Shown here in pieces: positions 16,107 through 24,453 of a stretch of 41,246 nt of DNA. The stretch spans positions 1 to 41,246 of the forward strand of contig CAIPAT010000201.1 in NCBI GenBank assembly GCA_903863035.1. The letters run 5' to 3'. The first letter of the stretch is position 1. Each line of letters opens with the position of its first letter. The notes beneath the pieces are model-generated. The model was given only the letters and a program-made list of their open reading frames with translations, did not search any database and was not told the DNA's origin. The stretch comes from an uncultured Lentisphaeria bacterium (GTDB lineage: Bacteria > Verrucomicrobiota > Lentisphaeria > Victivallales > Victivallaceae). Position numbers and translations under genes: made by a program.

Positions 16107-17582
16107 TCAGCGGTTTTGCTTGCGCTGTTTCTGTTTCTGTTTTTTCTTAAGCTTTTCCAGTTTGCGCTTCCGGTCAATTTCCTTGCGCGACGGTCCGACG
16201 CCGAGTCCGATATCCTCCATGCTTGATTCGGACATGGACGACATCCCGCCCATGCCGCCCAATCCGGTCATTCCTCCTCCGCCAAGCAGTTGCCGGAGCA
16301 AACCGGTCTTCTTCATCATTTTCCGCATCAAGGTAAACTGTTTGACCAGGCGTGCTACTTCCTCCAGGGAAGTTCCGCTGCCCTTGGCAATACGTTTTCT
16401 CCGGGGAAAACTGATGAGATCGGGGTCTTCGCGTTCAGCACCGGTCATGGAGCAGATAATCGCTTCCATGTGCGAAAAATGTTTAGGATCTACTTCGCCG
16501 AGGGCTTTGCTCATATCCCTGCCGCCGGGGAGCATTTTCAGAATTGATTCCGCACCGCCCAGCTTCGACATCTGACGGAGCTGTATCAGAAAATCGTTAA
16601 AGTCAAATTGGTTTTTCTTGAGTTTTTCGTGCAGCCGCCTGGCCTCATTTTCGTCAAGTTCTTCCGCGGCTTTTTCGACCAGCGATACAACATCACCCAT
16701 GCCGAGGATGCGGGAAGCCATGCGTTCTGGATAAAACACCTCGAGATTTTCAATCTTCTCGCCGGAACCGATGAATTTAACCGGGCATCCGGTGACTTTG
16801 CGAATCGAGAGTGCCGCGCCGCCGCGGGCATCGCCATCAAGCTTGGTCAATATCAGACCGGTCAGCCCGAGGGCTTTGTGGAAGTGATCCGCCACGGAAA
16901 CGGCTTCCTGGCCGAGCGCGGCATCCGCGACCAGCAGGATTTCATCCGCCCGTGACGCCTGACTTATTTGAACAAGTTCCTGAACCATCGACTGATCTAT
17001 CTGCAACCGGCCGGCGGTGTCAATAATAATGATGTCAATGTGTTCCAGTTTCGCGGCTTCAATGGCGTTTCTGGCGATTGCCGCGACATTCAGATTGCCG
17101 CGTTCGGCATAAACCGGCACACCGATTTCTTTGCCGAGGACTTCAAGCTGATCAATCGCGGCTGGACGGTAAATGTCGCCGGCTGCCAGCATGACTTTCT
17201 TCTTGTTTTTCTTCAGATGAAGCGCCAGCTTGGCCGCGGTCGTGGTTTTGCCGCTGCCGTGGAGTCCGACCATCATGATCACCGAAGGTTTGGATTCCAG
17301 TTTCAGCGGAACTTCGCCTTCGCCCATCAACTCCACCAGTTTGTCATGGACGATCTTTACGACCTGCTGCCCGGGCGTTACCGTGCGCAACACGTCCACG
17401 CCGACACATTCTTCGCGGACATCATCAATGAAGTCTTTGACCACTTGAATGTTGACATCGGCGTCCAGCATGGCCAGGCGTATATCCCGCATTGCATCGG
17501 CGATATTGGACTCTGTCAGCTTTGCCTCGCCGCGCAGCCGTTTTAGGGTATCCTGTAATTTATCGCTCAGACTTTCAAACAT
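16107..17582 (-). CDS. ffh: Signal recognition particle protein Ffh (SRP54)
   Basis: A 491-aa GTPase that binds signal peptides of nascent membrane proteins and delivers ribosomes to FtsY. The N domain is residues 1-90. The G domain carries GLHGSGKTTT (106-115), DTAGR (188-192) and TKLDGDARGG (246-255). The M domain from about 300 holds SGTSLEEVARL for SRP RNA contact. It ends in a Gly/Met-rich stretch (GGGGMTGLGGMGGMSSM) and a very basic tail. Length and motifs are normal, if slightly longer than E. coli Ffh. I saw no 4.5S RNA gene nearby. Confidence 0.97.
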   Translation of the reverse strand: MFESLSDKLQDTLKRLRGEAKLTESNIADAMRDIRLAMLDADVNIQVVKDFIDDVREECVGVDVLRTVTPGQQVVKIVHDKLVELMGEGEVPLKLESKPSVIMMVGLHGSGKTTTAAKLALHLKKNKKKVMLAAGDIYRPAAIDQLEVLGKEIGVPVYAERGNLNVAAIARNAIEAAKLEHIDIIIIDTAGRLQIDQSMVQELVQISQASRADEILLVADAALGQEAVSVADHFHKALGLTGLILTKLDGDARGGAALSIRKVTGCPVKFIGSGEKIENLEVFYPERMASRILGMGDVVSLVEKAAEELDENEARRLHEKLKKNQFDFNDFLIQLRQMSKLGGAESILKMLPGGRDMSKALGEVDPKHFSHMEAIICSMTGAEREDPDLISFPRRKRIAKGSGTSLEEVARLVKQFTLMRKMMKKTGLLRQLLGGGGMTGLGGMGGMSSMSESSMEDIGLGVGPSRKEIDRKRKLEKLKKKQKQKQRKQNR

Positions 17583-17805
17583 ATTCTCTTGATATCCTGT
17601 TGTTTATGTCGATCTCAGCCAGTATTTATTCATTGCAGAAAACAAAAGCACTAATATAATCCTGAATATCAGATATTCAACACCTTAAACAGCGTAGTTC
17701 CGTACCTGTAAAAAGTACCGGCAGCCGGTGACGGCAAGAGCATCGCCCGTATCAAGAACAATTATCCATAATTATTCTTCAAAACTATTCTTCAAAACTA
17801 TTGCC
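17583..17805. other. Intergenic region with a palindrome and a tandem 13-bp repeat
   Basis: This lies between the divergent ffh and YHS genes. It holds a perfect 17-bp inverted repeat, TGAATATC-A-GATATTCA (17663-17679), which could be an operator, and two tandem copies of ATTCTTCAAAACT (17774-17786, 17787-17799) just upstream of the YHS-gene promoter. No gene or RNA is recognised. Confidence 0.5.
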
Positions 17806-17834
17806 TTGATTTGTCCCGGCAGTTATATTATATC
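17806..17834 (+). promoter_or_regulatory. Promoter for the exported YHS-like gene
   Basis: TTGATT (17806-17811), 17 nt, TATATC (17829-17834), about 65 nt before ATG 17899. The spacing is ideal and the tandem 13-bp repeats lie immediately upstream. Confidence 0.45.
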
Positions 17835-17898
17835 TCTTTATGCTGTTAGCAAAAATGCTTACTGTGATAATTGTTTAAAAATAAGGAAAAAAAGGAAA

Positions 17899-18276
17899 AT
17901 GAAAAAGAGTCTGTTGCTTTTCGCTGCCATTACTATTGCATTCGGAACCGTTTCTGTGCTCGCTGTTGATAAGAAACCGGCAGTCCCGGCCGCAGCTCCG
18001 GCAGCCGCACCTGCTGCTCCGGCTGCTGACAAAACCGCTGACGCCGCTGCCGCGCCTGCTGCTCCGTCCAAAAAACAGACGACCTGCCCGAAGTGCAACA
18101 GAAAAATTGATAAGAAATTTTATGCTAATTCTACAGACGGTAAAAAAGTTTACTTTTGCAGTTCATTTTGTGCTGAGAAAATGAAGAAAGATCTCGCCGG
18201 CGCTGTAAGTAAATTAGAAGCTGATGGTATTGCCCTGGATGCCGCTGATAAGAAAGCAGAAAAAAAGAAAAAATAA
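17899..18276 (+). CDS. Exported YHS/TRASH-like metal-binding protein
   Basis: A 125-aa protein: signal peptide (1-22, MKKSLLLFAAITIAFGTVSV then LA), an Ala/Pro linker (about 28-58), a domain with Cys63-X2-Cys66 and Cys87-X3-Cys91 in TTCPKCNRKI and YFCSSFC, and a lysine-only tail. The cysteine spacing fits YHS/TRASH domains, which bind metals (often copper) in export and sensing proteins. I start at ATG 17899, with AAGGA just before, because the signal peptide begins there; the frame is open further upstream. No transporter or heavy-metal gene is adjacent, so the metal is unknown. Confidence 0.78.
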   Translation: MKKSLLLFAAITIAFGTVSVLAVDKKPAVPAAAPAAAPAAPAADKTADAAAAPAAPSKKQTTCPKCNRKIDKKFYANSTDGKKVYFCSSFCAEKMKKDLAGAVSKLEADGIALDAADKKAEKKKK

Positions 18277-18410
18277 TCCGGTTTAAAGGCTGCCCGGATA
18301 GCTATGGCTTTTCTGGCAGCAGAACAAATATCCGGACGTTGATATTCCGGTGCTTCAGGTTGATCTCTGAAATGTATTTTAAGGTGATTTTAAGGAATGG
18401 AGCTTGACAC

Positions 18411-19793
18411 ATGAGCATGGCGGTTGATATCAGGAAGACGGTTGCGCTGCAGAAAAGTTATTTTCAGTGCGGATTCACCCGGAATGTTGCTTTCAGGCAG
18501 GCGGAACTGGATAAGCTGTTCAGTGCGGTCAAGGAATTCGAGCCGGAAATTCTAGCCGCATTGCATGCTGATCTTGGCAAATCAAAATTTGAGTCTTTTG
18601 CTACTGAGATCGGCATGGTGCTGGATGATATCGCTTTTATGCGGCGTAATGTCTCCGGATTTGCCGCAAGAAAACGGGCAGGGGTATCGAAAAACAACTT
18701 TCCTGCCAGAGGATATATCTATCCGGAGCCTTACGGTTCAGTCCTGATTTTTTCCGCCTGGAACTATCCGTTTCAACTTATGATGGGGCCGCTGGCCGCC
18801 GCCATCGCGGCCGGCAACTGTGTCGTACTCAAGCCGGCCGAACAGGCCCCGGCGACCGCGGAGGTAATATACAAAATCATTACCAGGCTTTTCGAACCGC
18901 AGTATATTGCTATTTTCCCCGGATCAGTACATATCGCACAGGAACTGCTGGCGGAAAAATTCGATTACATTTTCTTTACAGGAAGCTCTTCTGTCGGTAA
19001 AACCGTAATGCATGCGGCGGCCAATCATCTTACCCCGGTAACACTGGAACTTGGCGGCAAAAGCCCGTGTATTGTTGATGCCGATGCCAACATCGACCTG
19101 GCGGCAAAACGGATCGTCTGGGGTAAATTCCTGAATGCCGGACAAACCTGTGTCGCCCCTGATTATCTCTATGTGCATACTTCCGTCAAAGCGTCGCTGC
19201 TGGAAAGAATGAAGCATTACATCCGGAATTTTTATGGTGAAGATGCTTCCGCCAGCCCGGACTATCCCAAAATTGTCAACGAAAAGCATTTTAACCGCCT
19301 TGCCGCTCTGATGAATTGTGGACGGATTGTCTGCGGCGGAGAAAAAGATTTGGGCAAACGTTATATCGCTCCGACAATCATTGACGGCGTAGCTGCAAGC
19401 GATCCGGTAATGCAGGAAGAAATTTTCGGCCCGATTCTGCCGGTCATTCAATTTGAAGAAATCCATGCCGTTATTGATTTTATCAACTCCCGGCCACGGC
19501 CGCTGGCGTTGTATTATTTTTCCACCGGTAAAATCAACAAGAAGCTGTTGATCTCCAGAATTCCCGCCGGCGGGATGTGTGTCAATGAAACCGTGACTCA
19601 CCTGATTAATTCTTCGATGCCGTTTGGCGGCATCGGCGAAAGCGGCATGGGCGCATATCACGGCAAGGCTGGATTTGACACTTTCACGCATTACAAACCG
19701 GTCATGATCAAATCCAATCTCTTCGATATTCCGCTACGGTATCCGCCGTTCAGCGACTGGAAATTGAAAATCCTCCGCCTGCTGTCAAAATAG
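18411..19793 (+). CDS. Class 3-type aldehyde dehydrogenase
   Basis: A 460-aa NAD(P)-dependent aldehyde dehydrogenase. It has IFSAWNYPFQLMMGP, the cofactor loop FTGSSSVGK, the general base Glu213 in LELGGKSP and the nucleophile Cys247 in AGQTCVAPDY, then the EEIFGPILPV and PFGGIGESGMGAYHG motifs. The short length (about 460 versus 500) and the N terminus place it with class 3/fatty aldehyde dehydrogenases. Likely substrates are medium or long-chain aldehydes. GGAG precedes the ATG; a second Met two codons on is an alternative start. It ends exactly where the GGAC-rich repeat of the next gene begins. Confidence 0.93.
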   Translation: MSMAVDIRKTVALQKSYFQCGFTRNVAFRQAELDKLFSAVKEFEPEILAALHADLGKSKFESFATEIGMVLDDIAFMRRNVSGFAARKRAGVSKNNFPARGYIYPEPYGSVLIFSAWNYPFQLMMGPLAAAIAAGNCVVLKPAEQAPATAEVIYKIITRLFEPQYIAIFPGSVHIAQELLAEKFDYIFFTGSSSVGKTVMHAAANHLTPVTLELGGKSPCIVDADANIDLAAKRIVWGKFLNAGQTCVAPDYLYVHTSVKASLLERMKHYIRNFYGEDASASPDYPKIVNEKHFNRLAALMNCGRIVCGGEKDLGKRYIAPTIIDGVAASDPVMQEEIFGPILPVIQFEEIHAVIDFINSRPRPLALYYFSTGKINKKLLISRIPAGGMCVNETVTHLINSSMPFGGIGESGMGAYHGKAGFDTFTHYKPVMIKSNLFDIPLRYPPFSDWKLKILRLLSK

Positions 19794-19814
19794 ACGGAAC
19801 GGACTGGACGGACC
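19793..19814. repeat. GGAC-rich repeat, left border of the four-helix-bundle unit
   Basis: GACGGAACGGACTGGACGGA and the next two bases are built from the hexamer-like unit CGGAC(T/C), directly after the aldehyde dehydrogenase stop and 29 nt before the four-helix-bundle ATG. It matches the repeats downstream of that gene. Confidence 0.6.
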
Positions 19815-19842
19815 AAGCAAGTATAGAAGAGGAGAAAAGTTT

Positions 19843-20433
19843 ATGGGTAGTGATGAAATGGATAATCAGCCGGCGTTGCGTTCTGAGGCGGTGGGGCGGG
19901 TGTACGGCACTCACGGCGGTTTCCGCAAATTGAAGGCTTATCAGGTGGCGGAACTTTGCTATGATTATACATGTCGCTTCTGTGAACGTTATATTCCTGC
20001 AAAAGACCGTCATTTCGATCAGATGGTGCAGGCGGCGCGCAGCGGTTATCAAAATATCGGCGAAGGCAGTGAAGACAGCGCCACAAGTAAAAAGCTGGAG
20101 ATGAATCTGACGAATGTGGCGAAGAGCAGTCTCGGTGAGCTGGAGCGGGATTATTTGAAACATCTGATGCGGCGCAAGCTGCGCTGCTGGGAGAAGGGGG
20201 ATCCGGCATTCGAAGAAGCGCGGGCGCTGCGGCCGGAAACTCTGGAACAGGCTGCCGCATGGGTGAATCTGCCAGGCGCACAGCAATCTGCCGAAGAGCG
20301 CGGGGCCAATCTAGGAGCGATCCTTGCCGCGCAAGCGCATTGGCTGACCGAGCGTCTGCTGGACCGCCAGGCGCAGGATTTTGAAACCCAAGGTGGCTTT
20401 TCAGAGCGGCTGTACAAGGCCAGGATGAAATAG
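19843..20433 (+). CDS. Four-helix bundle protein with suffix domain
   Basis: A 196-aa protein of the S23/intervening-sequence four-helix bundle family. The core (about 28-115) reads KLKAYQVAELCYDYTCRFCE, then RSGYQNIGEGSEDSATSKKL, the pattern of these small helical proteins. From about 125 to the end it carries an additional helical region matching my memory of the four-helix bundle suffix domain of related genes. Their function is unknown; relatives occur in rRNA intervening sequences and beside diversity-generating retroelements, neither of which is seen here. The gene is framed by GGAC repeats on both sides, an arrangement I have seen for this family, suggesting a mobile or repeat-associated unit. 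GAGGAG precedes the ATG. It reads as more GC-rich than its neighbours. Confidence 0.82.
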   Translation: MGSDEMDNQPALRSEAVGRVYGTHGGFRKLKAYQVAELCYDYTCRFCERYIPAKDRHFDQMVQAARSGYQNIGEGSEDSATSKKLEMNLTNVAKSSLGELERDYLKHLMRRKLRCWEKGDPAFEEARALRPETLEQAAAWVNLPGAQQSAEERGANLGAILAAQAHWLTERLLDRQAQDFETQGGFSERLYKARMK

Positions 20434-20435
20434 GC

Positions 20436-20550
20436 AGACGGACCAAACGGACTGAACAGACTGGAAAAGCCTGGTCAAAACGGCGGGTCCGGCCGCGTCC
20501 GTTTTTTTTGTATTCGTCCGTTGTGTCCGTTCAGTCCGTTTCGTCCGTCC
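20436..20550. repeat. Inverted GGAC-rich repeat, right border of the four-helix-bundle unit
   Basis: GACGGACCAAACGGACTGAA continuing to 20462 is mirrored by 20525-20550, an inverted copy with about two mismatches over 26 bp. Both arms are themselves tandem variants of CGGAC(T/C). Folded as RNA this gives a long hairpin with the terminator at 20477-20508 inside its loop. The left border at 19793-19814 shares the same unit. Confidence 0.65.
20477..20508 (+). terminator. Rho-independent terminator after the four-helix-bundle gene
   Basis: AAAACGG and CCGTTTT arms enclose a GC-rich inner stretch and run into eight T (20501-20508). It lies about 45 nt after the stop at 20433 and separates this gene from the hydrogenase operon. 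Confidence 0.7.
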
Positions 20551-20570
20551 TGCTCTCCGTAAAATGATAG

Positions 20571-20620
20571 ATAAAAATTAATATTTTTATATTGCATTAT
20601 TGTAAATAACCTGCTATCAT
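20571..20620 (+). promoter_or_regulatory. Hydrogenase operon promoter with A/T palindrome
   Basis: TTGCAT (20592-20597), 17 nt, TATCAT (20615-20620) is a good sigma-70-type promoter 71 nt before the first hydrogenase gene. Immediately upstream is ATAAAAAT-TAAT-ATTTTTAT (20571-20590), perfect 8-bp arms, which could be an operator or UP element. It does not match the Rex consensus as I know it. Confidence 0.5.
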
Positions 20621-20690
20621 TTAATTGTTTGGGTAAAAATTTCTGATTCATGTTTTCCTGATGGTATAGAACTGCTTAAAGGAGGGAGAG

Positions 20691-21215
20691 ATGAAAGATG
20701 GAAAGTGCACGTGCGCGTGCAACGAAAACGTTTCTGAAAGTGAACTTTTCGAGCGCCTTGACAAAGTTCTGCTCGAATACCAGGATAAACCCGGCGGGCT
20801 GATTCCGATTCTGCAATATGCCCAGGCGATATTCGGTTTCCTTCCTGAAAATGTCTTGAAATATGTCAGTACTAAACTCAATAAATCCTACAGCGAAGTT
20901 GCCGGCGTAGTTAGTTTCTATTCTTTTTTTTCAACTCATCCCCGCGGTAAATATCTGATCCGGGTCTGCCTCGGCACGGCATGCTATGTTCGCGGCGGCA
21001 AGGAAATTCTGGACGCGGTGAAGAAAGAATTGAAGATAGAGGTCGGCGAAACAACTCCGGACCGGCTGTTTTCCCTGGAAATTGGACGCTGTTTCGGCGC
21101 TTGCGGCCTGGCCCCGGTTCTTCTGATCAATGAAAATGTGCACCGCCGGGCAAAGCCGTCAAAGATTGCTGAGATTCTTGGCGCGTATAAAGGAGGGACT
21201 GGCGATGAACAATAA
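20691..21215 (+). CDS. hydC: Hydrogenase gamma subunit, NuoE-like [2Fe-2S] protein
   Basis: A 174-aa thioredoxin-fold ferredoxin of the NuoE/HndA/HydC family. Helical N-terminal half (PGGLIPILQYAQAIFGFLPE), then the [2Fe-2S] ligands Cys93-X4-Cys98 and Cys134-X3-Cys138 in CLGTAC and CFGAC. In trimeric [FeFe] hydrogenases this subunit relays electrons between the flavin subunit and the catalytic subunit. The N terminus has extra cysteines (KCTCAC, residues 6-10) of unknown meaning. GGAGGGAGAG precedes the ATG. The stop overlaps the beta subunit start by 11 nt, so the two are co-translated. Confidence 0.93.
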   Translation: MKDGKCTCACNENVSESELFERLDKVLLEYQDKPGGLIPILQYAQAIFGFLPENVLKYVSTKLNKSYSEVAGVVSFYSFFSTHPRGKYLIRVCLGTACYVRGGKEILDAVKKELKIEVGETTPDRLFSLEIGRCFGACGLAPVLLINENVHRRAKPSKIAEILGAYKGGTGDEQ

Positions 21216-24200
21216 AATTAAAAATGTTGAGGATATAGCCAATATTAAAGTGCAGATGGCATCCCGGATGGCATTGCGCGACTGGCATGGCAAAGACACT
21301 CATGCGGGGAATATTTTTGATATCATGCTCTGTATGGGGACCAGTTGTATTTCATCCGGCGCGGCCGAGCTGAAACAGGCGCTGATCGATGAAATCAGCA
21401 GGCATGGCCTCCACGAGAAAGTCAAAGTTTCTGAAGATGCCTGTTCGGGACAGCACGGCAATACTGCGTTTGAGCGAAATCGGACAGATGTGGTCGAAAC
21501 CGGCTGTAACGGATTCTGTGCAGCCGGGCCGATCATGGTAATTTATCCCGGCGGCTATTTTTACCAGAAAGTAGCACCGGAAGACGCCAAAGAAATTATT
21601 GAAAGCCATATCGTCAACGGAACCCCCGTGGAGCGGCTGATGTATCGCGATAAAGATGACGGTGCGGCAGTGCCGTTCTACCGCGAAATACCGTTTTTCG
21701 CGAAACAGAAATTGAAAGTGTTGAAAAATAAAGGCCGGATTGCGGCGGAAAGTATTGACGAATATATCGGTTGCGACGGCTATGCCGGATTGACCAAAGC
21801 GTTGTCGCAGATGGCTCCGGCGGAAATTATCGCCGAAGTAAGGGCATCCGGTCTGCGCGGCAGAGGCGGTGCCGGTTTTTCCACCGGCTTGAAATGGGAA
21901 TTGTGTTCAAAGTCCAAAGCTGACCGGAAGTTTATCGTCTGTAATGCCGACGAAGGCGACCCCGGCGCGTTTATGGACCGCAGTCTGATCGAATCCGACC
22001 CTCATGCGGTGCTGGAAGGTATGATGATCGGTGCGCGGGCCATCGGTGCGGATACCGGTTATATTTACTGCCGTGCAGAATATCCGCTGGCGCTGAAACG
22101 GCTGGAAATCGCAATCGGTCACTGTCGCGAACGCGGCTTGCTGGGTAAAAATATTATGGGAACAGATTTTTGTTTTGATATCTTTATCGCCCAGGGTTCC
22201 GGCGCGTTTGTGTGCGGCGAGGAAACCGCGCTGCTGCACTCGATTGAAGGCAAACGCGGCGAACCTTCCCCGCGGCCGCCGTTCCCCGTGGTCAAAGGTC
22301 TGTGGGGCAAGCCCACCGTGCTCAACAATGTGGAAACATTTGGCAATATCCCGATGATAATCCGCGACGGCGCGGATGAATTCAGGAAAGTCGGCACGGA
22401 AAAATCGCCGGGAACTAAAATTTTCGCGCTGACTGGAAATCTTAATCATATCGGTCTGATTGAAGTGCCTATCGGCACCAGCCTCGGAGAAATCATCTAC
22501 GATATCGGCGGGGGCATTCCGAACGGCAAAGAGTATAAATCCGCCCAGATCGGCGGCCCGTCGGGGGGGTGTATCCCGAAACAGCATTTAAGCGTGCCGG
22601 TTGACTACGAAACTCTGACCGAACTCGGCGCGATTATGGGTTCCGGCGGGTTGGTGGTGATGGACGATAACGCGTGCATGGTTGACGTTGCTCGCTTTTT
22701 CCTGGAATTCACTCAGGATGAAGCTTGCGGCAAATGCGCTCCCGGCAGAATCGGTACCAAGCGCCTGCTGGAAATGCTGGAGCGGATCTGTTGCGGCAAG
22801 GGCGAGGAAGGCGATATTGAAAAACTGATCTCGCTTGGCGAAATGCTTAAAAAAACCGCGTTGTGCGGCTTGTGTAAAACCGCGGCAAATCCGGTGTTGT
22901 CCACAATCCGTTATTTCCGCAATGAATATGAAGAGCATATCCGGGAAAAACGCTGCCCGACCGGGGTTTGCGCCGGACTGGTCAGAGCGCCGTGCCAGAG
23001 CGCCTGTCCCGCCGGAGTGGATGTGCCTGGATTCGTTTCGCTGGTGGGTGAAAAACGTTATGCCGAAGCGCTGCGGCTGCATCGCGACCGCAATCCGTTC
23101 GCTGCCGCCTGCGCCCGCGTCTGCTACCATACTTGTGAAAGCCGCTGCCGCCGTGCCAGCCTTGACGAACCGCTGTCCATCCGCGGCATCAAGCGTTTCA
23201 TGGTTGACCAGGAAGTGACGATACAGGTTCCGGAAGCCCGAGAAAATGCTGAAAACGCCAAACGGAAGATCGCCATTGTCGGCGCCGGTCCTGCCGGCTT
23301 GTCCTGCGCGTTCTTCCTGGCGCGTCTTGGTTATAAACCAAAAGTTTTTGAAGCTGAACCGCGTCCCGGCGGTATGCTGGTGCAGGCGATTCCGGCCTAC
23401 CGTCTGCCCCGTGAAGTGCTGGCCCGCGAAATCCGGATGATCGAGCGCATGGGCGTGGATATTGAAACCGGGAAAAAACTGGGGCGTGATTTTACGCTGC
23501 AGCAACTGAAAGACGAAGGTTACGAAGCGGTATTTATCGCCATCGGAGCTTCAGCGTCCATCAAGCTCGGTCTGACGGGCGAAGAACTGGACGGCGTTAC
23601 TCAGGCGCTTACGTTCCTCAAGCAATATAATGTCAAAGGTTCCGTGCCGGTCGGCGAAAAAGTGGTCGTCGTCGGCGGCGGTAATGCCGCAGTTGACGCC
23701 TCCCGTACCGCGCTGCGGCTTGGCGCGTCGGAAGTGACGCTGATTTACCGTCGTACCCGCGAACAGATGCCGGCCTACGAGGAAGAGGTGGAAGAGGCCG
23801 AAAACGAAGGCGTCAAAATGCTGATGCTGACGGCGCCGTTTGAAATCACCGGAAAAGACGGCAAAGTGACGGGTATCAAATGCCGGAAAATGCGGCTTGG
23901 CGAGTTCGACCGCACCGGCCGCCGCCGTGCGGATGATTCCGGAGAAAATGATTTTGTCATTGAAGCCGATCAGATTATTGCCGCCGTCAGTCAGGCTTCC
24001 GAAGCCAATGAGTACGTCAAAGATGTAAATCTTATGCTGAATTCCAGCAATTACATCAAGGCGGATCCCCTGACGGGCCAGACTTCGGATGAATGGATAT
24101 TTGCCGGCGGCGACGTGGTTACCGGTCCGTGGTCGGTGATCGAGGCGACCTGTTCCGGCGAAAAAGCCGCCGTCGGAATAGACAATTATCTGACGGGCGA

Positions 24201-24420
24201 AGACCATGCGTTCTGGCGCCAGGATAAAGAAACCAATGTTTATTTTGATCCGGATGCCGATCCGGTGCCGTATCTGCGCGAAAAACAGCCGTTGATTGCG
24301 GTGGAACGGCGGAGAAACAACTTTGACGAGGTGGAACAGCCGTGGAGCGAAGCTGTGGCCGTCCGTCAGGCGAAACGTTGTTTGCGATGCGACTACGGCA
24401 AGAAAGCGCGTGTGCAGTAA
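21205..24420 (+). CDS. hydB: Hydrogenase beta subunit: NuoF-type flavoprotein fused to GltD-like oxidoreductase
   Basis: A 1071-aa cytoplasmic redox protein with three parts. Residues 40-120: thioredoxin-like [2Fe-2S] domain (Cys43, 48, 101, 105). About 165-560: NuoF, with GRGGAGFSTGLKW, CNADEGDPGAFMDRSL and GSGAFVCGEETALL for FMN/NADH, SLBB region, then the [4Fe-4S] motif. About 590-1065: GltD-like module with cysteine-rich linker (CPTGVC, CQSACPAGVD, CARVCYHTCESRC), FAD site GAGPAG (693-698) and NAD(P) site VGGGNAA (823-829). The NuoF motif is altered: CGKCAPGR (508-515) has Gly514 for the third Cys, while LCGLC (554, 557) gains a Cys next to the fourth. I start at ATG 21205, after GGAGGG, not at 21130 inside hydC. 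Fusion suggests coupling of NADH, a second pyridine nucleotide and hydrogenase; whether it bifurcates is inference. Confidence 0.9.
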   Translation: MNNKIKNVEDIANIKVQMASRMALRDWHGKDTHAGNIFDIMLCMGTSCISSGAAELKQALIDEISRHGLHEKVKVSEDACSGQHGNTAFERNRTDVVETGCNGFCAAGPIMVIYPGGYFYQKVAPEDAKEIIESHIVNGTPVERLMYRDKDDGAAVPFYREIPFFAKQKLKVLKNKGRIAAESIDEYIGCDGYAGLTKALSQMAPAEIIAEVRASGLRGRGGAGFSTGLKWELCSKSKADRKFIVCNADEGDPGAFMDRSLIESDPHAVLEGMMIGARAIGADTGYIYCRAEYPLALKRLEIAIGHCRERGLLGKNIMGTDFCFDIFIAQGSGAFVCGEETALLHSIEGKRGEPSPRPPFPVVKGLWGKPTVLNNVETFGNIPMIIRDGADEFRKVGTEKSPGTKIFALTGNLNHIGLIEVPIGTSLGEIIYDIGGGIPNGKEYKSAQIGGPSGGCIPKQHLSVPVDYETLTELGAIMGSGGLVVMDDNACMVDVARFFLEFTQDEACGKCAPGRIGTKRLLEMLERICCGKGEEGDIEKLISLGEMLKKTALCGLCKTAANPVLSTIRYFRNEYEEHIREKRCPTGVCAGLVRAPCQSACPAGVDVPGFVSLVGEKRYAEALRLHRDRNPFAAACARVCYHTCESRCRRASLDEPLSIRGIKRFMVDQEVTIQVPEARENAENAKRKIAIVGAGPAGLSCAFFLARLGYKPKVFEAEPRPGGMLVQAIPAYRLPREVLAREIRMIERMGVDIETGKKLGRDFTLQQLKDEGYEAVFIAIGASASIKLGLTGEELDGVTQALTFLKQYNVKGSVPVGEKVVVVGGGNAAVDASRTALRLGASEVTLIYRRTREQMPAYEEEVEEAENEGVKMLMLTAPFEITGKDGKVTGIKCRKMRLGEFDRTGRRRADDSGENDFVIEADQIIAAVSQASEANEYVKDVNLMLNSSNYIKADPLTGQTSDEWIFAGGDVVTGPWSVIEATCSGEKAAVGIDNYLTGEDHAFWRQDKETNVYFDPDADPVPYLREKQPLIAVERRRNNFDEVEQPWSEAVAVRQAKRCLRCDYGKKARVQ

Positions 24421-24453
24421 GATACGAAAAATTCTTTATCAGAGGAAATAGAA

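Noticed and set aside
21130-21204. Longer N terminus for HydB
   Set aside because: It lies inside hydC; ATG 21205 has GGAGGG before it and the family start.
22588-23505. 305-aa antisense frame across hydB
   Set aside because: Shadow of a strongly coding, high-GC gene; no family features.
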